In this document: in pieces, positions 10,601 through 18,020 of the stretch
How positions within the stretch are numbered: the first letter of the stretch is position 1
Layout: each line of letters begins with the position of its first letter
Source: Aquimarina rhabdastrellae
Lineage (GTDB): Bacteria > Bacteroidota > Bacteroidia > Flavobacteriales > Flavobacteriaceae
Assembly: GCA_947387485.1 (NCBI GenBank)
Contig: CANDNT010000001.1
Span: forward strand, 868,001 to 932,000
Length of the DNA stretch: 64,000 bases
Direction of reading: 5' to 3'
Notes under the pieces: generated by a model
Told to the model about the DNA's origin: nothing
Databases searched by the model: none
What the model saw: the letters and a program-made list of their open reading frames with translations, nothing else
Made by a program: the position numbers and the translations under genes

Positions 10601-13439
10601 TTGACCAACCATCACCAATAATATGGTGTATTGATAAGAGAAACACAAACACCTTATCTTCGGTTTTTATCAAAGAAGCCCGAAACAATAGTTCTTTCTC
10701 TAAATCAAAAGATATACTATTGAAACGTTCTAAGTAATTATCAACTAATTGTTTCTTATCACTTTCAAAGCTAAAATCTTTACTTTCTATTCTAAAATTT
10801 ACATTCTCAAAATCTTTAACATGCTGTCTTACTTCGCCATTCTCATTCGTTTTAAAATTTGTTCTCAAAACCTCATGGCGTTCAATTACTTTATTAAAAG
10901 ATTCCTCAAATAATACAAAATCAATTTCACCATTAACCTTTACCGCAGTTGGCATATTATAGGCTAATGATCCTTCTTCTAATTGACTTAATATCCATAA
11001 TCTGTTTTGAGAAGGTGTTAATGGATATGATATGGATTCTGATGCCTGTGGTATAGCAACATATTCTTTTTTACCCATTTTTTTGACATTCCCTCTAATC
11101 GTTGGTTCTTCAAAAAACTCTTTATATGCTACCCCTCTGTTTAAAGTTTTATGCATCTTTTCTATCACCTGAGAAACCATGAGACTGTGTCCTCCCAAAT
11201 GGAAAAAGTTATCCTCTACTCCTACCTTTTCTACACTCAATACCTCCTGCCAAATGTTAACCAACACTTTTTCTGTTTCATTTTTTGGTGCTATATATTC
11301 CGTAGTAATCCGGCGATTTAATGTAAGCTTCTCTAAAGCTTTCCTATCAATTTTACCATTAGGAGTTAATGGCATTTTTTCTAAAGCTATTAAATAACCT
11401 GGAATCATATAACCTGGCAATCTGATATCTAAGAAGCTTTTAATAGACTCTGTATCTATAGGTGTTTTTGTAACATAGTACGCCACCAAAAATTCATTCT
11501 TTTCCGAACTATGTACTACGGTTATAGCTTGTACAATTTCTTCAGAAAATGAAAGAATACTCTTTTCTATCTCCCCTAGTTCTATGCGATATCCACGTAG
11601 CTTTACCTGGTGATCATTTCTACCTAAAAATTCGATATTTCCATCAGGAGTCCACTTTGCCATATCTCCTGTATCATACATCTTCTTATTTTCCTGATAC
11701 GGATTCGTTATAAATTTCTTCGAAGTTAGTTCAGAACGATTAAGATAACCTTTGGCAATACCATCACCCGAAATATATAATTCCCCTGGAATTCCGATGG
11801 GTAACAACTGCATACATTCATCCAATATATACACTTGCGTGTTAGAAACAGGAATCCCCACAGGAATGGATGTAACGTATTCTTTTTTAGGATCTAACTT
11901 ATAAACCGTACTGTAAGTAGTGTCTTCTGAAGGTCCGTATAAATTACGTGTTTCTATACCAAGGCTATTCAACGTATTGGCTATATCCACAGGAAAAGGT
12001 TCTCCTGCTAAATTGATAATACTTACATTGGATAAAGAGTAACCATTTTCTATAATATTCCGGATACTGGAGGGCACCGTATTAATGAGTACTTTTTTAT
12101 GGTGTTGTAAAGCATCTCCTATTTCTAATGCGTTATCCAGTATCCGTATGCTCTTCCCTATTGATAACGGGAAGAACATTTCGAAAACAGAAAGATCAAA
12201 ACAATACGAAGTTGATGCAAATACAACGTCAAATTTTTGCTCATCAAATTCGTTTTGAGCCCAATTCAATAGTGCTATAGCATTTTGGTGGGTTATCATA
12301 ACCCCTTTAGGAACACCTGTGGTACCTGATGTATAAATTATGTAGGCAACATCAGTCGAGTCTATCTCAATATCTAAATTACTTTTAGAATACCGTTCCT
12401 GATTTGTCTCAAACCGATTGAATTGTTCTTCATCAATGATATATGTACATTTACTATCATTTTCTATAAACCGAATACGTTCTTCAGGATAATCAATGTC
12501 AATTGGCACATAGGTAGCATTCAATTTGAGTGCAGCCAGTATTGCTACTATAATCTTTTCGTTTCTTGGTAATTTAATCCCTAAATGATCTCCTCTCTTA
12601 ACATTTTGTTTTTCAACTATAAAATTTGCTAATTGATTTACTTCTTGATTAAGTTCTTCATAGGTATACTGTACTTTCTCATATTGTACAGCTATTTCTT
12701 GAGGTGTTTTTTTTACTTGTTTTTCAAGAACACTTATTAGTGTATCATTTTTATCATAAGGATAGTTATTATCATTAAAACTTGTTAAAAACATGTTTTT
12801 TTCTTCCTCTGATATTATTGGTAGTATATCAATATTCTTATTTAAAGAACTATCCAAGTTGATCAACCACTCTTTAAAATTAGCTAAAAAGTGTTTAGCC
12901 AAACTTTCTGAAATAAAAGATTTTGAGTAATGAAGAGTAATATTTAAATTAACTTTTGTTTTTTCAATACCTATTGAAAAGTCAAATAATTCTTTATTGT
13001 ATGTTAACTGATTATAAATGAAACCAATCGAACTATATTTTTCAAACTCATTATTAAAAAAATAATTGCTGTCGATATTATTGTAGACTTCTAATGTTTC
13101 TTTTTTTATTTCATTTAAATACTCCTTTAATCCTTTTCCTTGAATCGTTTCTACATTATATAGTATTGGAGTTTCTTTTCCTTTTACTTCTTCTTTAGAA
13201 TATATTATATCTGAGTGTAATTTATATCGCTGTAAAAGAGAACTAAACAAGGTTAATAGTATTGTTTGTTCTGCCATTTTATTATTACCACTCAAACTTT
13301 CAAAATACCAAAGCTCATCACTAAAAATAGATATAGATTGAGAAAAAATCTCACTTTGATCTTTTCTATTTATCATTAATCTATTTTTAAGTTTACTTTT
13401 CCAATAATTGGTAACAATCTTATTTTTTATATTACTCAT
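4665..13439 (-). CDS. Nonribosomal peptide synthetase, three modules, predicted loading module plus two extensions
   Basis: A 2924-residue synthetase. Residues 1 to about 210 resemble only the C-terminal half of a condensation domain and lack HHxxxDG, which suits a loading module. Module 1: A domain (YTSGTTG near 366) and carrier (GGHSLM near 750). Module 2: condensation (HHIIGDG near 937), A (YTSGSTG near 1416), carrier (GGHSLL near 1808). Module 3: condensation (HHIIGDG near 1996), A (YTSGSTG near 2474), carrier (GGNSLS near 2858). Specificity residues read as D-L-F-N-N-A-L-T-Y-K (the known Ala pattern), D-M-Q-S-I-S-H-V-V-K (close to the Pro pattern DVQxIAHVVK but altered) and D-I-L-Q-L-G-M-I-W-K (a known Gly pattern). 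No epimerase or thioesterase is present. The acidic tail ending EIEMEKFSI could dock onto the TubC domain of the next protein. Substrate calls are inference from remembered codes. Confidence 0.97.
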   Translation of the reverse strand: MSNIKNKIVTNYWKSKLKNRLMINRKDQSEIFSQSISIFSDELWYFESLSGNNKMAEQTILLTLFSSLLQRYKLHSDIIYSKEEVKGKETPILYNVETIQGKGLKEYLNEIKKETLEVYNNIDSNYFFNNEFEKYSSIGFIYNQLTYNKELFDFSIGIEKTKVNLNITLHYSKSFISESLAKHFLANFKEWLINLDSSLNKNIDILPIISEEEKNMFLTSFNDNNYPYDKNDTLISVLEKQVKKTPQEIAVQYEKVQYTYEELNQEVNQLANFIVEKQNVKRGDHLGIKLPRNEKIIVAILAALKLNATYVPIDIDYPEERIRFIENDSKCTYIIDEEQFNRFETNQERYSKSNLDIEIDSTDVAYIIYTSGTTGVPKGVMITHQNAIALLNWAQNEFDEQKFDVVFASTSYCFDLSVFEMFFPLSIGKSIRILDNALEIGDALQHHKKVLINTVPSSIRNIIENGYSLSNVSIINLAGEPFPVDIANTLNSLGIETRNLYGPSEDTTYSTVYKLDPKKEYVTSIPVGIPVSNTQVYILDECMQLLPIGIPGELYISGDGIAKGYLNRSELTSKKFITNPYQENKKMYDTGDMAKWTPDGNIEFLGRNDHQVKLRGYRIELGEIEKSILSFSEEIVQAITVVHSSEKNEFLVAYYVTKTPIDTESIKSFLDIRLPGYMIPGYLIALEKMPLTPNGKIDRKALEKLTLNRRITTEYIAPKNETEKVLVNIWQEVLSVEKVGVEDNFFHLGGHSLMVSQVIEKMHKTLNRGVAYKEFFEEPTIRGNVKKMGKKEYVAIPQASESISYPLTPSQNRLWILSQLEEGSLAYNMPTAVKVNGEIDFVLFEESFNKVIERHEVLRTNFKTNENGEVRQHVKDFENVNFRIESKDFSFESDKKQLVDNYLERFNSISFDLEKELLFRASLIKTEDKVFVFLLSIHHIIGDGWSTRLLISEIIEIYNSLINRETLKLPGLSIQYKDYAVWLSKELQKEEFVKQKDYWLKQLEGELPVLELPSFTTRPLIKTYNGKRITQNFSESFLNKLKAFSINNDATLFMTLMAGINTLLYRYTGQKDIILGTPIAGRKHVDLENQIGLYLNTLALRTKINRKDSFSDMVACQKEILLGAYEHQGFPFDHLAGQLNTKPDSSRSLLFDVLVVLQNQEQLTNINNTNHIKGIEISNYPFERRTSQFDVSFIFVENEGLELTIEFNTDIYDSRLINRMFSHLENVLIRCIDEPDTPIEEVNYLNTKEAEQLITSFNSTSTAKKEQTVISLFEEQVEKTPDAIAVVFRGVAYTYNEINDKSNQLAHYLREKKQVTKESNIGVMLERSVDSIITMIGVMKSGACYVPVEHQYPLNRINFILEDASMDLVLTKNDLLQEDEIVFNHFVYLDDLQLTKYAVSNPEKTNKLEDKSFVVYTSGSTGNPKGVIQTHRMLSNLIQWDIEKSGIETGLRFLQYASFSFDMSLQDSWFVLCSGGQLFVLEEELRLDFSGLASYIVDHKIEVLSFPFSALSNFFTNNGLNHLENHKIKHIISSGEQLTINQALHDFLAKYPKIKLHNHYGPSETHVVTYYTMSEEAGNITPYAPIGYPISNTDIYILDSQLLPVPIGIKGELYIGGENLGIGYINLPEETEKRFIHSPFKDNQRLYKTGDISYWKDDGSIIYVGRNDDQIKIRGYRIELQEIERVLVEHPNIQDAIVIVHTKETEKRICAYFIGENPEEISELKEYMSRYLPHYMIPLYFINLSAFPLTSNGKVDKKSLPNPIELGLSDTKEYIAPENKIQSILAEIWEEILGVQKIGITDNFFEKGGHSLLMVQVINAIYKKLGKRISFQDFFKYPNIKTLSHNLLESDYVPISTAPIATSYPLTPTQKRIWILSQLEGGALAYNMPAAVTIKGNLDVTAFEEVFNTLLKRHEILRTCFKMDEKGEIMQYVTPFEDVDFQIDKEDVSDQDNVEEAIEAVCKQKNEILFDLEQAPLLSSSIITSGENEYIFLLSLHHIIGDGWSIEVLISEIIKSYNALVQNQKPELPEIKVQYKDYSVWLNNELKSKKYKESEKYWLECFKGELPVLNLPSAKPRPVNQIFNGKELEYHFPDTLKSELIKFTQNNDVTLFMVLMAGVHILLHKHSGQKDLITGTPVAGREHPDLEHQIGAYLNTLPIRTKIDPQNSFWEFLQYQKNELIGAYDHQHYPLDELIGKLKLQRDVSRSVLFDVLIILQSQKQLHTINNQKELTGLDFSPYKYINTTSKFDISFKFVESDALTLTIEYNTDIYNKTLMDRMYIHLENILKEVLTNPEKQINSIDYLTTTEELELDRFNNTLVTGEESLTFLDVFKGQVDKKPEKLAVYDGVNQFTYKELNELSDKITSCLMVNHQEDKSPIAVVLDRSAFVLPVLLGILKVGRSYIPLDPTFPVERLRHIINDSKVELIIGDQKEEFDLETNATILSLEKLLKQASKTKPKDIPNISPKDSAYIIYTSGSTGTPKGVEIGHQSLLNFLLSMQQRPGLNEKDVLFSVTTYSFDISILEFFAPLITGGSVFIVDQKTLSDPNTILQKLEGVKPTVMQATPGFYQLLFHAGWKGSKELKVLCGGDLLSKSLAEKLINTSAEVWNMYGPTETTIWSSVKRIEHPTDASNIGSPINNTSFYIVDEFLNKVPIGVVGSLYIGGKGLAKGYYGNEQLTKDRFIESPFLENEVIYKTGDIGKWNADGEIEFLGRNDYQVKIRGYRIELGEIEAHINQIQEIKEVVVVAKRKNEEEAFLVAYVIPNEEGIDARMVVTELKKKLPSYMVPNTIIPIPEFPLTSNGKVDRKKLLNYIHEPQASTVEYISPRNEIEEKLVSIWKAVLDVNKIGVLEDFFEIGGNSLSATKIAGMIHKQFEIKISINDLLRSSILEEQATLIENNLLILKNRSKKTEEEGEIEMEKFSI

Positions 13440-13976
13440 TATAATGATCGATTATTATATAGCTCTCAGAGAATTGAGATACATTGTTCGGAAAGTTCTA
13501 TCCAATGAAATTACATTTAATTAAAATCACTGACTATGAATCTTAATTAAAAAAAGTATCCATATTATATCTATCAGTAAATACAATATGTACTATCATT
13601 CTTATTACTTAAAAGTATACGTAATTTTAAAATGTAATATGAATATTATATATTATTTCGTTAGTGCCTACAGTAAGTGGATTTAACAACAATTAAAATA
13701 CATTGAACAATTTAAAAGTGAAATAATATTAAAGAGTAGTAATTTATAATTTTAAGTAGTTTTTTGATAAGGCTTCGCCTCCTAGACTCACATAGTCTAT
13801 TTTTGTAAGATTTGGATATAAACCTCAATAAAAATAAGATTTACTCTTCTTCTTACAGCTAATATACAAATAAGATCATTATTTACATGTAGTTTAAAGT
13901 TAAAAAAATGTTAACTAAACCGTGGTGATTAATGCTTATTTTTGATTTTAATATGAAAATCTTAAAAACATAGAAA
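13440..13976. other. Intergenic region upstream of the NRPS operon
   Basis: These 537 bases lie between the NRPS start and the stop of the yifB-like gene, both on the minus strand. I see no convincing TAnnTTTG box on the minus strand and no gene. A short inverted repeat at 13783-13799 (TAGACT/AGTCTA, 5-base loop) is followed by TTTTTG on the plus strand, but it is only 6 bp. The NRPS promoter presumably lies here. Confidence 0.4.
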
Positions 13977-15515
13977 CTATCCCAACCATCCTTCTCTATC
14001 TAAACTTCTATATTGAATGGCTTCTGCTATATGATGTTCTATGATATTTTTTTCTTCATCTAAATCAGCAATAGTTCTAGCTACTTTAAGTATGCGATCA
14101 TATGCTCTAGCTGACAAATTTAAACGCTCCATTGCTGTTTTAAGTAATACCTTTGATTTTTCATCTAATTGACAAAAAGTGCGTATTTGGCGTACTCCCA
14201 TTTGAGCATTATAATGAATATTAGGTAACTCTTTAAAACGTTCTGTTTGAAAAATTCTAGCTTTTGTAACTCTTTCTCTAATAGCTACACTAGATTCTCC
14301 TTTACGTTCTTCACTCAGTTTTTCAAAAGGAACCGGTGTTACTTCTATATGTATATCAATTCTATCTAAAAGAGGTCCTGATATTTTACTCAAATATCGT
14401 TGCATTTCTGCTGGTGAAGATGTCACAGGAGACTCTGGATCATTAAAATATCCTCCCGGACTGGGATTCATACTAGCTACTAACATAAAACTCGAAGGAT
14501 ATGTAACTGTAAATCGTGCTCTAGAAATAGTTACTTCTCTATCTTCTAATGGTTGTCGCATTACTTCTAGTACACTTCGTTTGAATTCTGGTAATTCATC
14601 TAGAAATAAAACTCCATTATGAGATAAAGATATTTCTCCTGGTTGAGGATAAGCTCCTCCTCCTACTAAAGCTACATCTGATATCGTATGGTGAGGTGAT
14701 CTAAAAGGACGTTGTGTCATCAATCCTAAATGCTCTTTAATTCTTCCTGCAACACTATGTATTTTTGTTGTTTCTAATGCTTCATGTAAAGACATAGGAG
14801 GCAAAATAGATGGTAATCGTTTTGCTAGCATAGTTTTTCCTGCTCCTGGTGGTCCTATTAAAATAATATTATGTCCGCCTGCCGCGGCTATTTCCATACA
14901 GCGTTTAATACTTTCTTGTCCTTTTACATCTGCAAAATCATATTCTGGAAAATTTAAATTTTCATAAAACGTTTTTCTAGTATCTACTTCGGTTCTTATA
15001 AGGGTATCTGTTTCTTCAAAAAAATTGATTACTTCTTTTATATTATCTATCCCATACACTTCAAGGCCATCTACAATAGCTGCTTCTTTTGCATTTTGTT
15101 TAGGTAATATAAATCCTTTAAAACCTTCTTCTCTAGCTTTAATTGCAATGGGTAAGGCTCCTTTTATTGGTTGTAAACTACCATCTAAGGACAATTCTCC
15201 CATAATTAAATACTCCATAACACGTTCAGCTTTAATCTGTGAAGAAGCTGCCAAAATACCTATAGCTAATGTTAAATCATATGCACTACCCTCTTTACGT
15301 AAATCAGCAGGTGCCATATTAATTGTTATTTTTTTTCCCGGTATTTTATATCCATTATTTTGTAATGCAGCCGCAATACGATAATTACTCTCTTTTATTG
15401 CATTATCCGGTAATCCTACAAGATGATATCCTATTCCTTTATTTACATTAACTTCAACAATTATAGTTGTTGCTTCTACTCCAAACACAGCACTGCCGTA
15501 TACTTTTACCAGCAT
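13977..15515 (-). CDS. yifB: YifB/ComM-family Mg-chelatase-like AAA+ ATPase
   Basis: A 512-residue protein of the usual length for YifB/ComM. The N-terminal third is the ChlI/Lon-protease-like fold (opening MLVKVYGSAVFGVEA, with GLPDNAIKES). It is followed by an AAA+ module with Walker A GPPGAGKT near residue 219, Walker B-type LFLDELPEF, and the GGGAYPQPGEISLSHNGVL segment typical of Mg-chelatase-like ATPases. The C-terminal part (SARAYDRILKVARTIADL) is the family lid domain. In naturally transformable bacteria ComM is a helicase that promotes branch migration during DNA uptake; in others the role is less clear. It has no evident operon partners. Family assignment is secure; a role in competence here is inference. 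Confidence 0.95.
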   Translation of the reverse strand: MLVKVYGSAVFGVEATTIIVEVNVNKGIGYHLVGLPDNAIKESNYRIAAALQNNGYKIPGKKITINMAPADLRKEGSAYDLTLAIGILAASSQIKAERVMEYLIMGELSLDGSLQPIKGALPIAIKAREEGFKGFILPKQNAKEAAIVDGLEVYGIDNIKEVINFFEETDTLIRTEVDTRKTFYENLNFPEYDFADVKGQESIKRCMEIAAAGGHNIILIGPPGAGKTMLAKRLPSILPPMSLHEALETTKIHSVAGRIKEHLGLMTQRPFRSPHHTISDVALVGGGAYPQPGEISLSHNGVLFLDELPEFKRSVLEVMRQPLEDREVTISRARFTVTYPSSFMLVASMNPSPGGYFNDPESPVTSSPAEMQRYLSKISGPLLDRIDIHIEVTPVPFEKLSEERKGESSVAIRERVTKARIFQTERFKELPNIHYNAQMGVRQIRTFCQLDEKSKVLLKTAMERLNLSARAYDRILKVARTIADLDEEKNIIEHHIAEAIQYRSLDREGWLG

Positions 15516-15823
15516 ATTTTTCTTTTAAATATACGTAAAATGAACGAAGTCATCTTGTTATAATGGGTCAATCTCAAAAACTATGAGTAAATTATCTTTA
15601 TAAAGATCGAATAAAGAATAATCATTTTTGAATATTGATTTGTTTATTCTAAAGCATATCAATCATCCAATTTTCACAGTTTGATCTTTCTGTTTTAAGT
15701 TATTCAATTAATTGCAAAAACTATAACAAGTCTTCTTAGCCTATTACAAACTCTTATCTTCATAAAAAAAACCTGATATCTTATCGACATCAGGTTTCCT
15801 TGAATTAAAAACACATATCAAAA
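15516..15823. other. Intergenic region between yifB-like gene and aspartokinase
   Basis: About 308 AT-rich bases. The only structure I can support is the aspartokinase terminator at its left-hand end. The promoter of the yifB-like gene should lie near 15516-15600, but I see no clear box. Confidence 0.5.
15764..15797 (-). terminator. Terminator of aspartokinase gene
   Basis: A 12-bp stem (15769-15780 with 15786-15797, one G-U pair) has a 5-base loop. On the minus strand it is followed by a run of eight T residues, just past the aspartokinase stop. Confidence 0.85.
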
Positions 15824-17155
15824 TCAGGTCACCAATTCTTCTTTCTCATAGCAAAAAAGTTTTTGGTTTAAAAACCTCAAGGTATTGACTTTATCTTCTG
15901 TTTCGACTAGGATCGAAATATTATTATTACTTCCTCCATAAGAAATCATACGTACTGGTATATAGTTAAGTACTTCAAATAACTTATGTGCTTCTTGATC
16001 TGCAATTACTCCTTCTCCCACTACACAAATGATACTATGATTTCTTTCTACAGTAACTTCGGCATAGTTTTCAATTTCTCTAACAATCTCTGGTAAATGC
16101 CTATCGTTATCAATAGTCAAAGATATGGCAATCTCTGATGTTGTAATCATATCTATAGCTGTTTGATAATTGTCAAAGACTTCAAATATTCTTCTTAAAT
16201 ATCCATGCGCCATCAACATCCTATTAGATTTGATTTTTATTGCTGTAATATTATCTTTCGCAGAAATTGCTTTCAAACCTTTTCTTCCATATTGATTAGA
16301 GATTATAGTTCCTTCTGCGACAGGGTTAAATGTATTTTTTAGCAGTACTGGTATTCCTTTTTGAGTCACAGGAGACACCGTTTGAGGATGCAAAATTTTT
16401 GCTCCAAAATATGCTAATTCAGCTGCTTCATCATATGTTAGGTGTGAAATCCTACGAGTATTCTCTACATATCTCGGGTCATTATTATGAAATCCATCAA
16501 TATCTGTCCATATTTGAACTTCTTCTGCTTCTATAGCTGCTCCTATTATCGTAGCCGTATAATCGCTTCCTCCTCTTTTTAAATGACCAATCTTTCCTTT
16601 TATATCTCTACATACAAATCCTTGAGTCACATAAATATCTACTCTTTCCTGATTTAATATCTCATCTAATAATGTGCTCACTTTTTCAATATTAGGAGCT
16701 TCTACGCTATCAATATGCATAAAGTTTTTAGCATCAAGCAGTCTATTCGATATACTGTTTGTAGTAAGCAATGCAGAAAAAATATACGTCAATAATGTTT
16801 CTCCGTATGTTACCAACTTAGAATATATTTCTTCTGTATCTTCATTTGTTGTAATTACATACATAGCTGCAATACATTCTTTTATATACTGTATATGGTT
16901 TTCTTGTTGAGTCCTATCTTCAAATAAAGTCTTTATAACTTCTATATGTTTGGATTCAAGCGTATTTAATATATTTTTTATACCTTTTTTATCATTAGAA
17001 GCTGTTTTTTCTGTTAACTTAACCAATAAATCAGTTACCCCAGACATTGCTGATAATACGACTACCTTTTGTTGTCCATCATTAACAATCTCTTTTACCT
17101 TAAGTAAATTTTCTGGTGATCCTACAGATGTACCTCCAAACTTTAAAACTTTCAT
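15824..17155 (-). CDS. lysC: Aspartate kinase, monofunctional
   Basis: A 443-residue aspartate kinase, which phosphorylates L-aspartate in the first step toward lysine (diaminopimelate), threonine, methionine and isoleucine. The N-terminus carries the kinase motif KFGGTSVGSPENL. The middle has the signatures KRGGSDYTATIIGAA and WTDIDGFHNNDPR. From about residue 295 to the end lie tandem ACT-type regulatory segments, expected to bind the feedback inhibitor. The length fits a stand-alone kinase; no homoserine dehydrogenase domain is fused. A divergently transcribed gene begins 122 bases away and encodes another ACT-like protein. The start is the ATG at 17155, directly before the conserved motif. 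Confidence 0.95.
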   Translation of the reverse strand: MKVLKFGGTSVGSPENLLKVKEIVNDGQQKVVVLSAMSGVTDLLVKLTEKTASNDKKGIKNILNTLESKHIEVIKTLFEDRTQQENHIQYIKECIAAMYVITTNEDTEEIYSKLVTYGETLLTYIFSALLTTNSISNRLLDAKNFMHIDSVEAPNIEKVSTLLDEILNQERVDIYVTQGFVCRDIKGKIGHLKRGGSDYTATIIGAAIEAEEVQIWTDIDGFHNNDPRYVENTRRISHLTYDEAAELAYFGAKILHPQTVSPVTQKGIPVLLKNTFNPVAEGTIISNQYGRKGLKAISAKDNITAIKIKSNRMLMAHGYLRRIFEVFDNYQTAIDMITTSEIAISLTIDNDRHLPEIVREIENYAEVTVERNHSIICVVGEGVIADQEAHKLFEVLNYIPVRMISYGGSNNNISILVETEDKVNTLRFLNQKLFCYEKEELVT

Positions 17156-17245
17156 CTTCTTTATATGAATTATATTATCTCATTCATTACTGGTGCATAG
17201 TTAGTTATTTTAAAACTTAGGATAAATATTTTAGTATTTTTTGTA

Positions 17246-17253
17246 TACATTTG
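17246..17253 (+). promoter_or_regulatory. Candidate -7 box for the ACT-like protein gene
   Basis: TACATTTG fits the Bacteroidota -7 consensus TAnnTTTG and lies 25 bases before the start codon. No clear TTG is found at the usual -33 distance, so the call is weak. Confidence 0.35.
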
Positions 17254-17277
17254 TACATAATGTTAAATATATAACAA

Positions 17278-17931
17278 ATGAAGACGATTACGGATTGTGT
17301 TAATTCTATTATCAAACATCATCCTTTTTTAGAAGAAGCACTCTCAAAAAATATCATCAATTATAGAGCTTTGGCAGATGATTTGCTTCCTCAAGTTGAA
17401 GAAGAGATGCGTAAACCTGTAAAAGCAGGTTCTATAGTAATGGCTCTACGCAGGTACTATCCACAACGTAATCACGCCACGTTACAAAACTCTAATTTGC
17501 GAAATCTGGGCGATATTGTTGTTCGTTCTGGAATTACAGAATACACCTTTTTAAATTCAAAAACAATACTTAATAGTCAGTCTAATTTACTTGAAGCTGT
17601 AAAAGATATTACAGGTGCTTATTTTACTTATTCTAGTAATTTTCAAGAGAGTAATATTTTGGTATCTAATTCACTTAAAGAAATTGTAGAACAACATTTT
17701 AAAAATGAAACTCGTATTTCTGTAATGAGTGATCTTTCTTCTATTTCTTTAGCCTTACCAGAGGATAATTCAAAAACAGTAGGTTTATATTTTTATCTAT
17801 TTAAATTACTTGCTTATCAAGGGATTCCAGTTTTTGAAGTTATTTCAACTTCAAATTATTTTACATTATTCCTTGAAAAAGAATATGTAAATGATGCTTT
17901 TTTATTGATGAACGAAATCAAAAATCGTTAG
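17278..17931 (+). CDS. Conserved hypothetical protein with C-terminal ACT-like domain
   Basis: A 217-residue soluble protein with no signal peptide or membrane segment. I do not recognise it as a named family. The N-terminal half (IIKHHPFLEEAL, then a helix containing KPVKAGSIVMALRRY) looks helical and could be a small DNA- or protein-binding domain. Residues of about 135-217 have the pattern of an ACT domain: a beta strand ISVMSDLSSISLALP, then a helix, then GIPVFEVISTSNYFTLFLE. It is divergent from the aspartokinase gene, whose regulatory region is also ACT-based, so a regulatory role in amino-acid metabolism is plausible. That role is inference from fold resemblance and neighbourhood. Confidence 0.75.
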   Translation: MKTITDCVNSIIKHHPFLEEALSKNIINYRALADDLLPQVEEEMRKPVKAGSIVMALRRYYPQRNHATLQNSNLRNLGDIVVRSGITEYTFLNSKTILNSQSNLLEAVKDITGAYFTYSSNFQESNILVSNSLKEIVEQHFKNETRISVMSDLSSISLALPEDNSKTVGLYFYLFKLLAYQGIPVFEVISTSNYFTLFLEKEYVNDAFLLMNEIKNR

Positions 17932-17963
17932 ATTTATTATACTACATAATTATAGTAGCTAAA

Positions 17964-17995
17964 AAAAGGGATTTCTTTTTATAGAAATCCCTTTT
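17964..17995. terminator. Bidirectional terminator
   Basis: A perfect 13-bp stem (17964-17976 with 17983-17995), flanked by A-rich and T-rich ends, sits between convergent genes ending at 17931 and 18021. Confidence 0.9.
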
Positions 17996-18020
17996 GATTT
18001 TATTTATGAATCTGGATAAA

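Noticed and set aside
13783-13804. Terminator or riboswitch upstream of the NRPS genes
   Set aside because: The stem is only 6 bp, on the plus strand where no gene ends; no riboswitch-like conserved core was recognised.
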